A stretch of 38,454 nt of DNA, from contig CAZVIN010000097.1 in assembly GCA_964627255.1 (NCBI GenBank), positions 1 through 38,454 of the forward strand, written 5' to 3'. Of this stretch, positions 8,673 to 16,205 are shown piece after piece. The notes below the pieces were generated by a model that was not told the DNA's origin, did no database searches, and saw only the letters and a list, made by a program, of their open reading frames with translations. How positions within the stretch are numbered: position 1 is the stretch's first letter; each line of letters opens with the position of its first letter. The stretch is from CALLJL01 sp964627255 (GTDB lineage Bacteria > Acidobacteriota > Aminicenantia > Aminicenantales > CALLJL01). Made by a program: the position numbers and the translations under genes.

Positions 8673-8700
8673 ATTTTATCAAACTCAGAGCTAAGTTCAA
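8673..8700 (-). promoter_or_regulatory. Promoter of the two-span membrane protein gene
   Basis: On the minus strand TTGAAC (8700-8695), a 16-bp spacer and TAAAAT (8678-8673). The predicted start of transcription is near 8666, about 38 nt before the ATG. Confidence 0.5.
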
Positions 8701-8737
8701 GAAAGATTTTGGTTGCTCTTGCCTCCAACTATTAAAA

Positions 8738-9052
8738 TTTTCTCCCCTATTATTTTTAAGTCAGGCTGAGGGATAAGCCGGCGAAGGCAGAAGCGATTAT
8801 GAAAGGTTTCGGCTTTTGGCTTTTCTTAAGCGGTCTTCTTGGGAACCTCAGGGAGGACAAGTTGTCTCAGCCTGAACAGGACAAACGGAGAAGCTAAAGG
8901 GCGGAAGGGACTTAAGGGATGCCTCGATGAACAGCGAGGTGAGTTCCGCCCGCGCCGAAAAGGGCGAAGAGGAAATGGCCTTAAGAACCTGAGTGGCCGC
9001 GAGGCCATACCGGACGTCTTTGACCGGAATCCAAGCAAGATGGAGGATAATC
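8738..9052. mobile_element. Miniature inverted-repeat element, family 1, long form, diverged copy (about 315 bp)
   Basis: The interior aligns with the element at 38172 to the window end. Shared landmarks include GAGGG-TAAG, GGCAGAAG, GGGAACCTC, AGCCTGAACAGGAC, AACGGAGA, GAGTTCCGC, AAGGGCGAAGAGG and ACGTCT. The right tip GATGGAGGATAATC (9039-9052) is a diverged version of the family tip GATGGAAGAGAATC. The left tip is decayed (TTTTCTCCCC, from about 8738). Flanks TATTAAAA and TATTGGAT agree at five of eight bases, as expected of an old target duplication. It has no coding capacity. The right end lies just before the promoter of the second M28 gene. The left boundary is uncertain by a few bases. 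Confidence 0.72.
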
Positions 9053-9059
9053 TATTGGA

Positions 9060-9087
9060 TTTACTTTAAGGAAAAAATTTGTAGAAT
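9060..9087 (+). promoter_or_regulatory. Candidate promoter of the second M28 gene
   Basis: TTTACT (9060-9065), a 16-bp spacer and TAGAAT (9082-9087), 20 bp before the ATG at 9107. The -35 box starts eight bases past the right end of the miniature element. Confidence 0.35.
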
Positions 9088-9106
9088 AGGCGAAAGGAGG
9101 CAGGTC

Positions 9107-11191
9107 ATGAAAAAAGCATCCTTAGCCCTTTTTAGCTTGATTTTAGTCGTTTCCCTTATTTATTCCCAGGTGGAAAGAGGCGAGACCAGGCCGACGCTTC
9201 TTCCGTCGAATTTTCTTCAGGCCATTATCCATGAAGCCTCGGGCGATTTAGCGCTGCAGAATGAGATTTTTTTGACCGCCGTTAACCGCAATCGGCCGCC
9301 TGCAGAATACACCAGCGGCTACTTTGAAACTCGCTTCCTGCTGGAAAAACTCAAGGAATACGGGATAACTCAGGCTGAAATCGTCGAGCTTCCCACCCGC
9401 GCCAAAACCACCTGGGACGCCGAAATGGCCGAGCTCTGGCTGACAAAGCCAACCGTTCAGAAGCTGACTGACCTAAAAGAAATACCGGCCACTCTTTGTT
9501 CTGGCAGCGTTTCGACCGATATTACAGCGCCATTAGTATATGTTGGCCCGGGTGACAGAGAAAGTTTCTATGAAGGGAAAGAGGTTAAAGGCAGGATTGT
9601 TCTGGTTAACGGTCCTCCCGAGCGAGCCAGACTTCTGGCGGTGGAGAAACGCGGAGCTTTGGGGCTCATCGGTTATTCTTCCAGCCATCCTGAAGTTGAC
9701 CCTGACCAGATAGGCTGGAGTTCAATTCGAGTTGGCGAGGGACAAAAACCCACTTTCGCCTTTATGGTTTCGACGCGTCAGGGGCAGCGTCTCCGGGACA
9801 TGCTCGAGCGAGGCCAAGAAATAGAGGTCAGAGCCCTAGTTAAGAGCCAGATGGTACCTTACCGGGAAGAAATGGTGGCGGCTTTACTCCCGGGGAAAGA
9901 TTATCCCGAGGAAGAACTAGTCTTTACTGGTCACATTTTTGAGGGCTTCGCCAAACAGGGGGCTAACGACGATGCTTCGGGCTGCGTCGCCATTTTGGAA
10001 ACGGCGAGGGTGCTTAAAAAGCTTATGGATGAGGGAAAGATACCGCCGCTTCGGCGCTCGGTTCGTTTCCTTTTTATTCCAGAAATTTCCGGCACCGCTG
10101 CTTACATCCAAAAGTTCCCCGAAATTGCCCGGCGCTTCTTTGCCAATATTAACGAGGACATGGTGGGCGAAGCGCTGATAAAAAATAATGCCTATTTTTA
10201 TGTGGAGCGCTCGCCATACAGCCTTTCCAGCTATCTCGGTGATGTCATTGAATCCTTTGCCGAATGGATGGCCGAAACCCAGCGCATCTCGCTTGAAGGT
10301 CGTTCGGGCGAAATGGGGATTGTTTCGCCCACCGGAACCAGGGACCCCTTCTATTATCGAGTGGCTCCTTATACTGGAGGCAGCGACCATGTGGTTTTCA
10401 TTGACGGTGGCGTGAAAGTGCCCGCTGTCATGTTCATTGTCTGGCCTGATTTCTGGTATCACACGAGCGGCGACCTGCCTGATAAATCTGATTCCACTCA
10501 GCTCAAGCGCGTCGTCGTCCTTTCAGCTGCTTCGGCGGTATTCTTGGCCAACGCTGGCCCCGAGGAAGTTCCTAAAATCATGGCCGAAGTAAGCACCAGG
10601 GCCCAAAGCCGTTTAGCCAAAGAATTTCAGAAAGCAGAGTTCTCGATTCTAAACGCCTCCAAAGAAAATCTACATGCGCAGCGCAAAGAAGCGGTTAACG
10701 TGGTTGACCAAGCCTTTAAGCGAGAAAAAGAGGCCTTGGCTTCAGTCAAGTTTTTTATTAGGGGAGAAAAGGCTCTGGAAGAAAAGCTCAATTCAAGAAT
10801 TAGGGCTCTCGAAGGCCTAAAATCAATCTATTTGAACTCCCTTGAAGATATCTATCGTCAGCACTGTTTGGAGTTGAAGGTGACGCCGGTAAAATTGACT
10901 CTGCTGCCTGAGGAAATTCGCTTGAGCCGAATTATTCCCGTGCGCACTGAGAAAATGCGCGGCTATTTTAACGCCTTAGAGTTCAGGGAGAGAATGAGAG
11001 AGCTGAAAGACCTTCCGGCTTATAATCTCGGTCGAGCAGAATTTGAAGCTCGCAATTTCATCGACGGCCAAAGGTCAATTCTGGAGATTCGCAACGCTTT
11101 GGCTGCGGAATATGGACCGATACCTTTGAAACAGGTAGAAAATTTTATCCTCGTCCTGGAGAGAACTGGCTTCGTCACCCTCAAAAAATAA
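9107..11191 (+). CDS. Secreted M28-family peptidase with PA insert, altered active site and PqqD-like tail
   Basis: 694 aa from the ATG at 9107, which follows AAAGGAGG and begins a clear signal peptide (MKKAS, hydrophobic core, SLIYSQ). An upstream in-frame start at 8993 would read through the miniature element and is rejected. A PA-like insert (about 140-215) precedes the M28 core: TGHIFEGF (about 275), GANDDASG (about 285), FIPEISG (about 325), NEDMVG (about 349) and GGSDHVVF (about 425). The five zinc ligands His, Asp, Glu, Asp and His appear present, but the usual Glu-Glu pair reads Pro-Glu, so the general-base Glu is missing. The last 75 residues (FIDGQRSILEIRNAL, then ENFILVLERTGFV) resemble a PqqD-like winged helix. 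It is either an unusual peptidase or a binding protein. Confidence 0.85.
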   Translation: MKKASLALFSLILVVSLIYSQVERGETRPTLLPSNFLQAIIHEASGDLALQNEIFLTAVNRNRPPAEYTSGYFETRFLLEKLKEYGITQAEIVELPTRAKTTWDAEMAELWLTKPTVQKLTDLKEIPATLCSGSVSTDITAPLVYVGPGDRESFYEGKEVKGRIVLVNGPPERARLLAVEKRGALGLIGYSSSHPEVDPDQIGWSSIRVGEGQKPTFAFMVSTRQGQRLRDMLERGQEIEVRALVKSQMVPYREEMVAALLPGKDYPEEELVFTGHIFEGFAKQGANDDASGCVAILETARVLKKLMDEGKIPPLRRSVRFLFIPEISGTAAYIQKFPEIARRFFANINEDMVGEALIKNNAYFYVERSPYSLSSYLGDVIESFAEWMAETQRISLEGRSGEMGIVSPTGTRDPFYYRVAPYTGGSDHVVFIDGGVKVPAVMFIVWPDFWYHTSGDLPDKSDSTQLKRVVVLSAASAVFLANAGPEEVPKIMAEVSTRAQSRLAKEFQKAEFSILNASKENLHAQRKEAVNVVDQAFKREKEALASVKFFIRGEKALEEKLNSRIRALEGLKSIYLNSLEDIYRQHCLELKVTPVKLTLLPEEIRLSRIIPVRTEKMRGYFNALEFRERMRELKDLPAYNLGRAEFEARNFIDGQRSILEIRNALAAEYGPIPLKQVENFILVLERTGFVTLKK

Positions 11192-11223
11192 TTTAGAGTG
11201 GACTGACCTAAAAGGGTTCGCCG

Positions 11224-11263
11224 GAGGCATCGGACTGTTAGCGAGTCGCCTCTATTTTATTTT
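11224..11263 (+). terminator. Intrinsic terminator after the second M28 gene
   Basis: GAGGC plus GACT (11224-11228, 11233-11236) pair with AGTC plus GCCTC (11244-11252), with a 4-nt bulge and a 7-nt loop, followed by TATTTTATTTT. It starts 32 nt past the stop codon. Confidence 0.5.
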
Positions 11264-11343
11264 AATTAAAAATGCCGTAGACGCTCGTGGCGGGATGGCA
11301 TAATTTCTGGGAAAGATTCAAGTCAAAGGGAGTTTAATTTATC

Positions 11344-11400
11344 GGTTCTCTTCCGTCCCGAATGTCTCAGAGCCTAACCCCTACAAGATAAAAGAGAATC
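11344..11400. mobile_element. Miniature inverted-repeat element, family 1, 57-bp short form
   Basis: The element begins GGTTCTCTTCCGTC and ends GATAAAAGAGAATC; these are imperfect inverted repeats. It is flanked by a perfect 8-bp direct repeat AATTTATC (11336-11343 and 11401-11408). The interior (CCGAATGTCTCAGAGCCTAA) matches the last part of the long form, as if nearly everything between the two tips had been deleted. It can fold as one hairpin and lies between the convergent second M28 gene and the DUF72 gene. Confidence 0.88.
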
Positions 11401-11426
11401 AATTTATCTTTGAGATGAGAATCACG

Positions 11427-12161
11427 TCAATCTGCGCTTTGAGAGCGAGATGAGAGAAGTTCGCGGAGGCGGCAGGCATTGTCAACAGCATGTGCCTGGT
11501 AGTCATTATTAAAATAGATAAAGTAGTCCTCAGCTTGAAGCTGAGTTAAATTAGCGGCCCATTCCTTAAGCTCGGCCTCTTGATAAAAATAACGGTAGCC
11601 AGCCGTCAGACCATGAAAACGCACATAGACAGTAGGCGTCGTCGCGACGACCGTTGGCGGCACTTGGCGCGATGAGACAAGACAAAAAATTGCCTGATGC
11701 TCGCGAAGCCGCTCATAAACAGCCTCCACGTGCCAGCCGGGATGCCTGAATTCAATGACATTATGAAAGCGTGGCTCAAGCTGTTGGAGGAAGTCCTCGA
11801 GCAGCTGAAGGTCGAGATGAAGGGAAGGAGGAAGCTGGAAGAGGAGGCAACCGAGTTTCTTACCCAGAGATTGGGCCAGAATATACATATAACGCAGGTC
11901 GCCTTGAATTTCCCGCAATTTTTTTAAGTGAGTAATGCGTCGATTGACTTTTAGGCTGAAAGTGAAATTTTCGGGCGTGGACTCAGCCCATCTAATCAGA
12001 GTTTCAGGCCGAGGAAAACGATAGAAGGTCATGTTTATTTCGACCGTGGTAAAATGCCGGGCATAATAGGCCAGCCACTCCGACGTTGGTAGGTCTTCGG
12101 GATAAAAAAGCCCGCGCCAGCCGCCGTAACTCCAGCCTGATGTCCCCACGTGCCAATTCAT
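11427..12161 (-). CDS. DUF72 family protein (YecE-like TIM barrel)
   Basis: 244 aa from the ATG at 12161, which gives the family N-terminus WHVGTSGWSYGGWRG; an in-frame TTG 42 bp upstream would add an unlikely Ala/Phe-rich stretch. Conserved DUF72 features: FTTVEINMTFYR (about 38-49), FTFSLKVNRRITH (about 65-77), LLFQLPPS (about 106), VIEFRHPGWH (about 131-140), YVRFHGL (about 180) and YFNNDYQAHAVDNA, the conserved FNND-x-x-x-x-A-x-x-N signature. The family is a TIM barrel of unknown enzymatic role, common in bacteria and archaea. There is no clear ribosome site. It is monocistronic; a family-2 miniature element lies 95 bp upstream of its start, between it and the divergent PfkB gene. Confidence 0.88.
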   Translation of the reverse strand: MNWHVGTSGWSYGGWRGLFYPEDLPTSEWLAYYARHFTTVEINMTFYRFPRPETLIRWAESTPENFTFSLKVNRRITHLKKLREIQGDLRYMYILAQSLGKKLGCLLFQLPPSLHLDLQLLEDFLQQLEPRFHNVIEFRHPGWHVEAVYERLREHQAIFCLVSSRQVPPTVVATTPTVYVRFHGLTAGYRYFYQEAELKEWAANLTQLQAEDYFIYFNNDYQAHAVDNACRLRELLSSRSQSAD

Positions 12162-12256
12162 TTTAAAATTAGCATAGAAAAAAAACGCCGCCGAAGCAAA
12201 CAATTTCTCAACCAGAGCTTAAGTCTATTGTCATGCCACTAAAAGTCATTTATTAT

Positions 12257-12480
12257 GGTTCTTCCGACTTTCTTGTGGGTAAAAATATGATATGTGGATG
12301 AGCCTCTTAGCGAATTCACCTCAGGCGCTTTTGTGTCCATGAAGGTAATTAAATGAATATAAACAAGCAACGACAGCGACCCAATAAAGTTTCCTCTAAT
12401 AATCTACATCGAAAGGCTGCCTATATGCCTTCTTGCGCCTTCTATTCTCCAGGTTTACTCACACAAAACTCAGAAGTTCC
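12257..12480. mobile_element. Miniature inverted-repeat element, family 2, copy B (224 bp)
   Basis: It starts GGTTCTTCCGACTTTC, as copy A does, and ends CAGAAGTTCC. It is flanked by a perfect 8-bp direct repeat TTTATTAT (12249-12256 and 12481-12488), different from the duplication around copy A, which argues for two independent insertions. Shared interior blocks with copy A include TGAATATAAA, AGCGACCCAA, AGTTTC and ATTCTCCAG. It lies in the divergent gap between the DUF72 gene and the PfkB kinase gene, about 50 bp before the kinase start. Confidence 0.85.
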
Positions 12481-12528
12481 TTTATTATTTATCGCCGCTA
12501 ACTATCTTTCTTGAGAGGCAAGAGAATA

Positions 12529-13473
12529 ATGTTGTCCTTCACCCGAAAGAAGCCTCTGATTGGCCTCATGGGGTCAATCACGCAAGATACAATCCAGTTA
12601 GCCTCAGGGGAAAAAAGGCAGGAGCTCGGCGGTATTCTTTACCAGGCAGCGACACTCTGTGGGTTGGGAGGCGACGTAGTTTTAATCGCCAATATCGGGG
12701 AGGATTTATGGAAAAGCGTCCAGGCTACTATTCGGACCTGGCAGGGGTTGAAAAAGGAAGCTGTAAATATCGTCCGGGGTCCGGGAAATCGGGTTTTCTT
12801 GTCTTACCCCCCGCGAGGCGAAAGAAAAGAAAGGCTCAAATCAGCTGTTTGGCCGCTCACTCCCACCAGGATTTTGCCCTACCTTAACGGTTTGGATTTT
12901 TTATTAGTGGCGTTTAATTCCGGGTTTGACCTGGATTTGATTACCTGGCGTCAGGTTATCCGCTCCTGTTCCTGCCCAATTTGGCTGGACATTCATTCCT
13001 TAGTTCTCAGCCCCAATTTTGGTCTCCGAAACTATGAAAGCTTCGAGTCCTGGCCTGCCTGGGTGGAAGGCATTGCTTATCTCCAAGCCAACGAAAAGGA
13101 GGCGGCTTGTCTTTTAGGCCATCCCCAAGATAAGCCCACGATTGAAGAACTGGAGGACTTCGCCGCCCAATGTTTTTCCTTAGGTGTCAAGGCGGTTTAT
13201 TTTACTCTGGGTCAGAGGGGGGTGTTTGTTTCCAGCGCGGAGTCTCAAGAGGTCTTGCCGGCAGGTAAGCCCCAGAAACTTGTTGACACGACGGGATGTG
13301 GCGATTGTTTGGCAGCTTCAGCCGTCTGGAAAATCCTTCAGGGAGAATCGGCCCATCAGGCCGGCCGGTTTGGAATCGCCCTGGCCAGCCGCGTGGCTTC
13401 TGTCAGCGGCGTTTTGGCCACTCACAATTTAGTCCGGCGTTTGGCTCACCTAAAAACTTTGGAAGTTAGTTAA
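12529..13473 (+). CDS. PfkB-family carbohydrate/nucleoside kinase
   Basis: Ribokinase-fold kinase, 314 aa, phosphorylating a sugar or nucleoside with ATP in the cytosol; the substrate is not determinable here. The ATG at 12529 has GAGAGG about ten bases upstream and is preferred to the TTG at 12511. The N-terminal GG motif region (ELGGILYQAATLCGLGGDV, about 32-50) and NIGED (about 55) fit the family. The C-terminal signature DTTGCGDCLAAS (about 253-264) contains the catalytic Asp of the GxGD motif; the usual GAGD reads GCGD. The next gene encodes an EIIA-Ntr-like protein. A 57-bp miniature element is inserted at the stop codon, its target duplication GTTAAAGT covering the TAA. Confidence 0.88.
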   Translation: MLSFTRKKPLIGLMGSITQDTIQLASGEKRQELGGILYQAATLCGLGGDVVLIANIGEDLWKSVQATIRTWQGLKKEAVNIVRGPGNRVFLSYPPRGERKERLKSAVWPLTPTRILPYLNGLDFLLVAFNSGFDLDLITWRQVIRSCSCPIWLDIHSLVLSPNFGLRNYESFESWPAWVEGIAYLQANEKEAACLLGHPQDKPTIEELEDFAAQCFSLGVKAVYFTLGQRGVFVSSAESQEVLPAGKPQKLVDTTGCGDCLAASAVWKILQGESAHQAGRFGIALASRVASVSGVLATHNLVRRLAHLKTLEVS

Positions 13474-13476
13474 AGT

Positions 13477-13533
13477 GGTTCTCTTCCATCCTGAACGTCT
13501 CCGAGCCTAACCCATACAAGATGGAAGAGAATC
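13477..13533. mobile_element. Miniature inverted-repeat element, family 1, 57-bp short form
   Basis: GGTTCTCTTCCATC (13477-13490) and GATGGAAGAGAATC (13520-13533) are 14-bp inverted repeats with a single mismatch (a G-T pair in RNA). Exactly the same length as the copy at 11344. A perfect 8-bp direct repeat GTTAAAGT flanks it (13469-13476 and 13534-13541). The left duplication includes the stop codon of the PfkB gene. The transcript end would fold into a long stable hairpin. Confidence 0.9.
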
Positions 13534-13626
13534 GTTAAAGTTAAAGCGTCGGAGTGCCGGTCTAGGGTTACCCCTAACGGATATTTTCGCGACCTCTCAG
13601 GAAGGGCGATTTTTTCCTGACTCTTG

Positions 13627-13655
13627 TTGCTCTTCTCTCAGCTTTGTGCTAAGAT
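13627..13655 (+). promoter_or_regulatory. Promoter of the EIIA/zinc-ribbon gene, implying a leaderless mRNA
   Basis: TTGCTC (13627-13632), a 17-bp spacer and TAAGAT (13650-13655). The start of transcription would fall at about 13661-13663, on or next to the ATG at 13663. No ribosome site is present between. Confidence 0.5.
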
Positions 13656-13662
13656 AAGTCCA

Positions 13663-14478
13663 ATGGCCGACATATTAAAAAGCCATTATTTTTCTGATTA
13701 TCTTAAGCCTTCCCAAATCGTTTATGACCTTAAAGCAAAAAATAGAGTCGAGGCCTTTGAAGAACTCCTCGATGTTCTGGCTAAGCATAAATTAATCCAG
13801 AATAAGCAGCTTATCCTTACCCGTTTGATCGATAGAGAAAGGTTAGAATCGACCGCCCTTGGAGAGCACATCGCAGTTCCGCATGCCCGAGTGGATACGG
13901 GTGATAAAATTGCTGTGGCCGTCGGCCGTTCGGCCCGGGGGATTAATTATGACCTTCAGGATAAGAAAAAAGTACATCTAATTATCCTTATTGTCTGGAA
14001 TCCTTCGCTTCCGGGTCTTTTTAACCATCTTTTTGCTGGCTTGGCTCGGTACTTGCGGGAGCCAGATTTCAGGCAAAGAGCAATTAATGCACGCGACCGC
14101 AACGAATTCTATCAAGTGCTTTCAGAAATAGTTATCACCATGCCCAAAGATGACCGGATAGTCAGCCGCGCCAGCCTGCTTAAGAAGCTTCAGGACATTG
14201 AGATGCGGAAAAAAAGGGCGACTAAGCCCCAGATTAGAACCTTAGAAAAGCAGGCCGCTTTGATCCGCGAAGAAATGGACCACGCCACCCTCACTCGTTT
14301 TGACCGCCTGATGGAGCGCTATGGCTACGCGGTAGCCGAGGTGGAAAACGGCGTCTGTCAGAGCTGTAATATTAACGTGGCTACTGTTATGAGCTCGGCT
14401 ATTGAAGGGTCAAACGATATTTATATCTGCGAAAATTGTGGCAAATTCCTGGTCGCCGCGCCTAAAAAGAAGAAATAA
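13663..14478 (+). CDS. EIIA-Ntr (PTS EIIA type 2) domain fused to coiled coil and C4 zinc ribbon
   Basis: 271 aa. Residues 1-160 form a PTS_EIIA_2 domain; the phosphorylatable His is His74 in GEHIAVPHAR. Residues about 170-220 are a charged helical stretch (KKLQDIEMRKKRATKPQ, then LEKQAALIREEMDHA). Residues 221-262 are a zinc ribbon of the zf-RING_7/CT398 type: Cys232 and Cys235 in NGVCQSCN, Cys256 and Cys259 in ICENCGKFL, preceded by the family-typical RYGYAVAEVENG. This joins a nitrogen-PTS-type regulator with a putative nucleic-acid or protein-binding ribbon. The start at 13663 gives MADILKSHYFSDYL; the promoter position suggests a leaderless mRNA. It ends at 14478, directly abutting the convergent M14 gene. 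The preceding PfkB kinase hints at a carbon-metabolism link. Confidence 0.88.
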   Translation: MADILKSHYFSDYLKPSQIVYDLKAKNRVEAFEELLDVLAKHKLIQNKQLILTRLIDRERLESTALGEHIAVPHARVDTGDKIAVAVGRSARGINYDLQDKKKVHLIILIVWNPSLPGLFNHLFAGLARYLREPDFRQRAINARDRNEFYQVLSEIVITMPKDDRIVSRASLLKKLQDIEMRKKRATKPQIRTLEKQAALIREEMDHATLTRFDRLMERYGYAVAEVENGVCQSCNINVATVMSSAIEGSNDIYICENCGKFLVAAPKKKK

Positions 14479-16131
14479 TCAGCGATATGTTTCCTTAGCC
14501 AGGACGGCTGGTTTCATCACCTTAATTACCGGGAAGACTTCAAACCCCCGACCCCATTCCGGCACAAGGTGGCGGTCAAAGAAATTCCAGACAAATAAAC
14601 CGTCATCGCTCTCTGGTTCAAGGAGATAGGCAACAAGCCGACCAAGAGGCTGAGCGGTCGAAACAAACCAAGTTCCGGCCGGAAAATCCCGCGTTTCGAG
14701 GCGGTAATCACCCTTTATGGAATTAAGTCGATGTCCCTGAAAAGGTCTTTCTGCCGGCTTAAGTTCTTTTAGTTGAAAAAGTTCTACTTCTAAGCGAGCC
14801 GGTTGAGTGAGCCTTTCAACAACAATCCCATGCTGGCGGAGCTTATTAATGACTTCGCGGTCATTTATAGTTATTAAATAAGCATAAGGGAGGCGGGCCG
14901 ACCTCTTAGGAATAAAATTAGCTAAATAGGGCATGATATAAGTTTTTTTCTTCTCCGTTGGTTTAATTTGAGGAAAGCCGCCTTCACGGGGAATAATCTC
15001 CATCTCATATCCCCTAACCTTCACAGGTTGAGAGAGCGGCTGAAGGTCGAACTCCAGGCCAAAAAGGTCCTTATCTGAGGGATTAAGGCCGGTGGCCAAA
15101 GTTTTCCGGTCGGCCTCAGCGACGAGGTGCTTAATTTCTTCGAGTCGAATGTAAGTCTCATCTAAAATAGCCCGAAGAAAATTGTAGCAAGCCAGCACTC
15201 TTTCCTTAAATGGAGCGTAAACATAGTTTTCGTCTAAGATCGATAAACGATTGCGAAGCCCAACATAATTAGTTAAATAGCGAGGCAGATGGCTGAAGGT
15301 GCGCCAGCCCTTTTCTAAGTCGCGGAAATCGACGGGGTCACCATAGGGGAGAGAAAGAGTTTTATATTTTTTCTCCAAGGTTTGGCTGATGGCGGGAAGC
15401 ATTTTATCCCGCAGATAAACGAGAATCTCCTGGTCTCCGTTGGGGTTGAGCGGCCAGGAATAAGTGACCGGTTCTTCGTGATAAGAGCCGTTAGTGGTAT
15501 GGCAATCAACTAAAAGGAGCGGGTCCCATCGTTCTAAAACATTCACCACCAAACCTTGCATTTCTGGGCTTTCTAACTTTATGGCATCGCGGTTTAAGTC
15601 CAGGTTCTGACCGTTAGCTCTGACGCCGACTCCCTCTTCTGGTCCAGCCTGGTTTCTTCGGTTCTGAGGGCTTATTTTTTCATTCCCGTCAGGGTTAAAG
15701 TTAGGAGCAATGAGGATAACGAGACGGTCGAGATAGGGAGGTTTTTCAGCCAGAAGAATATCTCTGGCTAACATCAAAGCGGCTTCTTTTCCTTCTACCT
15801 CCCCAGCATGAATATTGGCTTGAATATAAACCACTCCTCGGGAATCTAGCCGTAATTCCTGAGGAGTGGCAGGAGTAGGTTTACCGATGATAAGAAGCGG
15901 AATTGGTCGGCCTTCAGTGCTCAGAGCTAAAGTCTCGACTCGAAGCCAGGGGCTTTGGAGTTGGAGCGCTTGAATGAAGGCTAAGACATCTTCGTGACGG
16001 GAGGTTGCCTTGAAATCAGTTTGCTCGGCTTGAGTTAAAGGGCCTTTTTCTTGGGCTGAGAGGGGGTTGACGAAAAGAATAAAAGCTGCCCATAGCCAAA
16101 GCGCTGTTTTCTTCAAATTTGTCTTGGCCAT
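14479..16131 (-). CDS. Secreted M14-family zinc carboxypeptidase
   Basis: 550 aa, exported. A signal peptide (MAKTNLKK, hydrophobic core, PLSAQ) is cleaved near residue 26. Zinc ligands are visible as His108 and Glu111 (NIHAGEVEGKE) and His211 (LLVDCHTTNGS); NLDLNRD (177-182) carries the conserved Asn-Arg for the substrate carboxylate. The catalytic Glu is probably in SILDENYVYAPFKER. The C-terminal 200 residues form an extra domain I do not recognise. It would trim peptides or peptidoglycan stems. AAAGGAAGAAAAG precedes the ATG, and a promoter TTGACG-N17-TAAACT is at 16166-16194. The stop codon abuts that of the convergent EIIA gene with no base between. Confidence 0.88.
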   Translation of the reverse strand: MAKTNLKKTALWLWAAFILFVNPLSAQEKGPLTQAEQTDFKATSRHEDVLAFIQALQLQSPWLRVETLALSTEGRPIPLLIIGKPTPATPQELRLDSRGVVYIQANIHAGEVEGKEAALMLARDILLAEKPPYLDRLVILIAPNFNPDGNEKISPQNRRNQAGPEEGVGVRANGQNLDLNRDAIKLESPEMQGLVVNVLERWDPLLLVDCHTTNGSYHEEPVTYSWPLNPNGDQEILVYLRDKMLPAISQTLEKKYKTLSLPYGDPVDFRDLEKGWRTFSHLPRYLTNYVGLRNRLSILDENYVYAPFKERVLACYNFLRAILDETYIRLEEIKHLVAEADRKTLATGLNPSDKDLFGLEFDLQPLSQPVKVRGYEMEIIPREGGFPQIKPTEKKKTYIMPYLANFIPKRSARLPYAYLITINDREVINKLRQHGIVVERLTQPARLEVELFQLKELKPAERPFQGHRLNSIKGDYRLETRDFPAGTWFVSTAQPLGRLVAYLLEPESDDGLFVWNFFDRHLVPEWGRGFEVFPVIKVMKPAVLAKETYR

Positions 16132-16165
16132 TTTGCTTTTCTTCCTTTAAATAATTTAAGGCTCG

Positions 16166-16194
16166 AGTTTACGTCAGCCCACCGCCGCCGTCAA
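16166..16194 (-). promoter_or_regulatory. Promoter of the M14 carboxypeptidase gene
   Basis: Minus strand TTGACG (16194-16189), a 17-bp spacer, TAAACT (16171-16166). Start of transcription near 16159, about 28 nt before the ATG. Confidence 0.5.
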
Positions 16195-16205
16195 GAGGCC
16201 GAAGG

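Noticed and set aside
8993..9106. Upstream extension of the second M28 gene to 8993
   Set aside because: It would translate through the miniature element; the ATG at 9107 has a strong ribosome site and starts a signal peptide.
9917..10462. 181-codon open frame antisense to the second M28 gene
   Set aside because: It overlaps the M28 catalytic motifs on the other strand and has no signals of its own.
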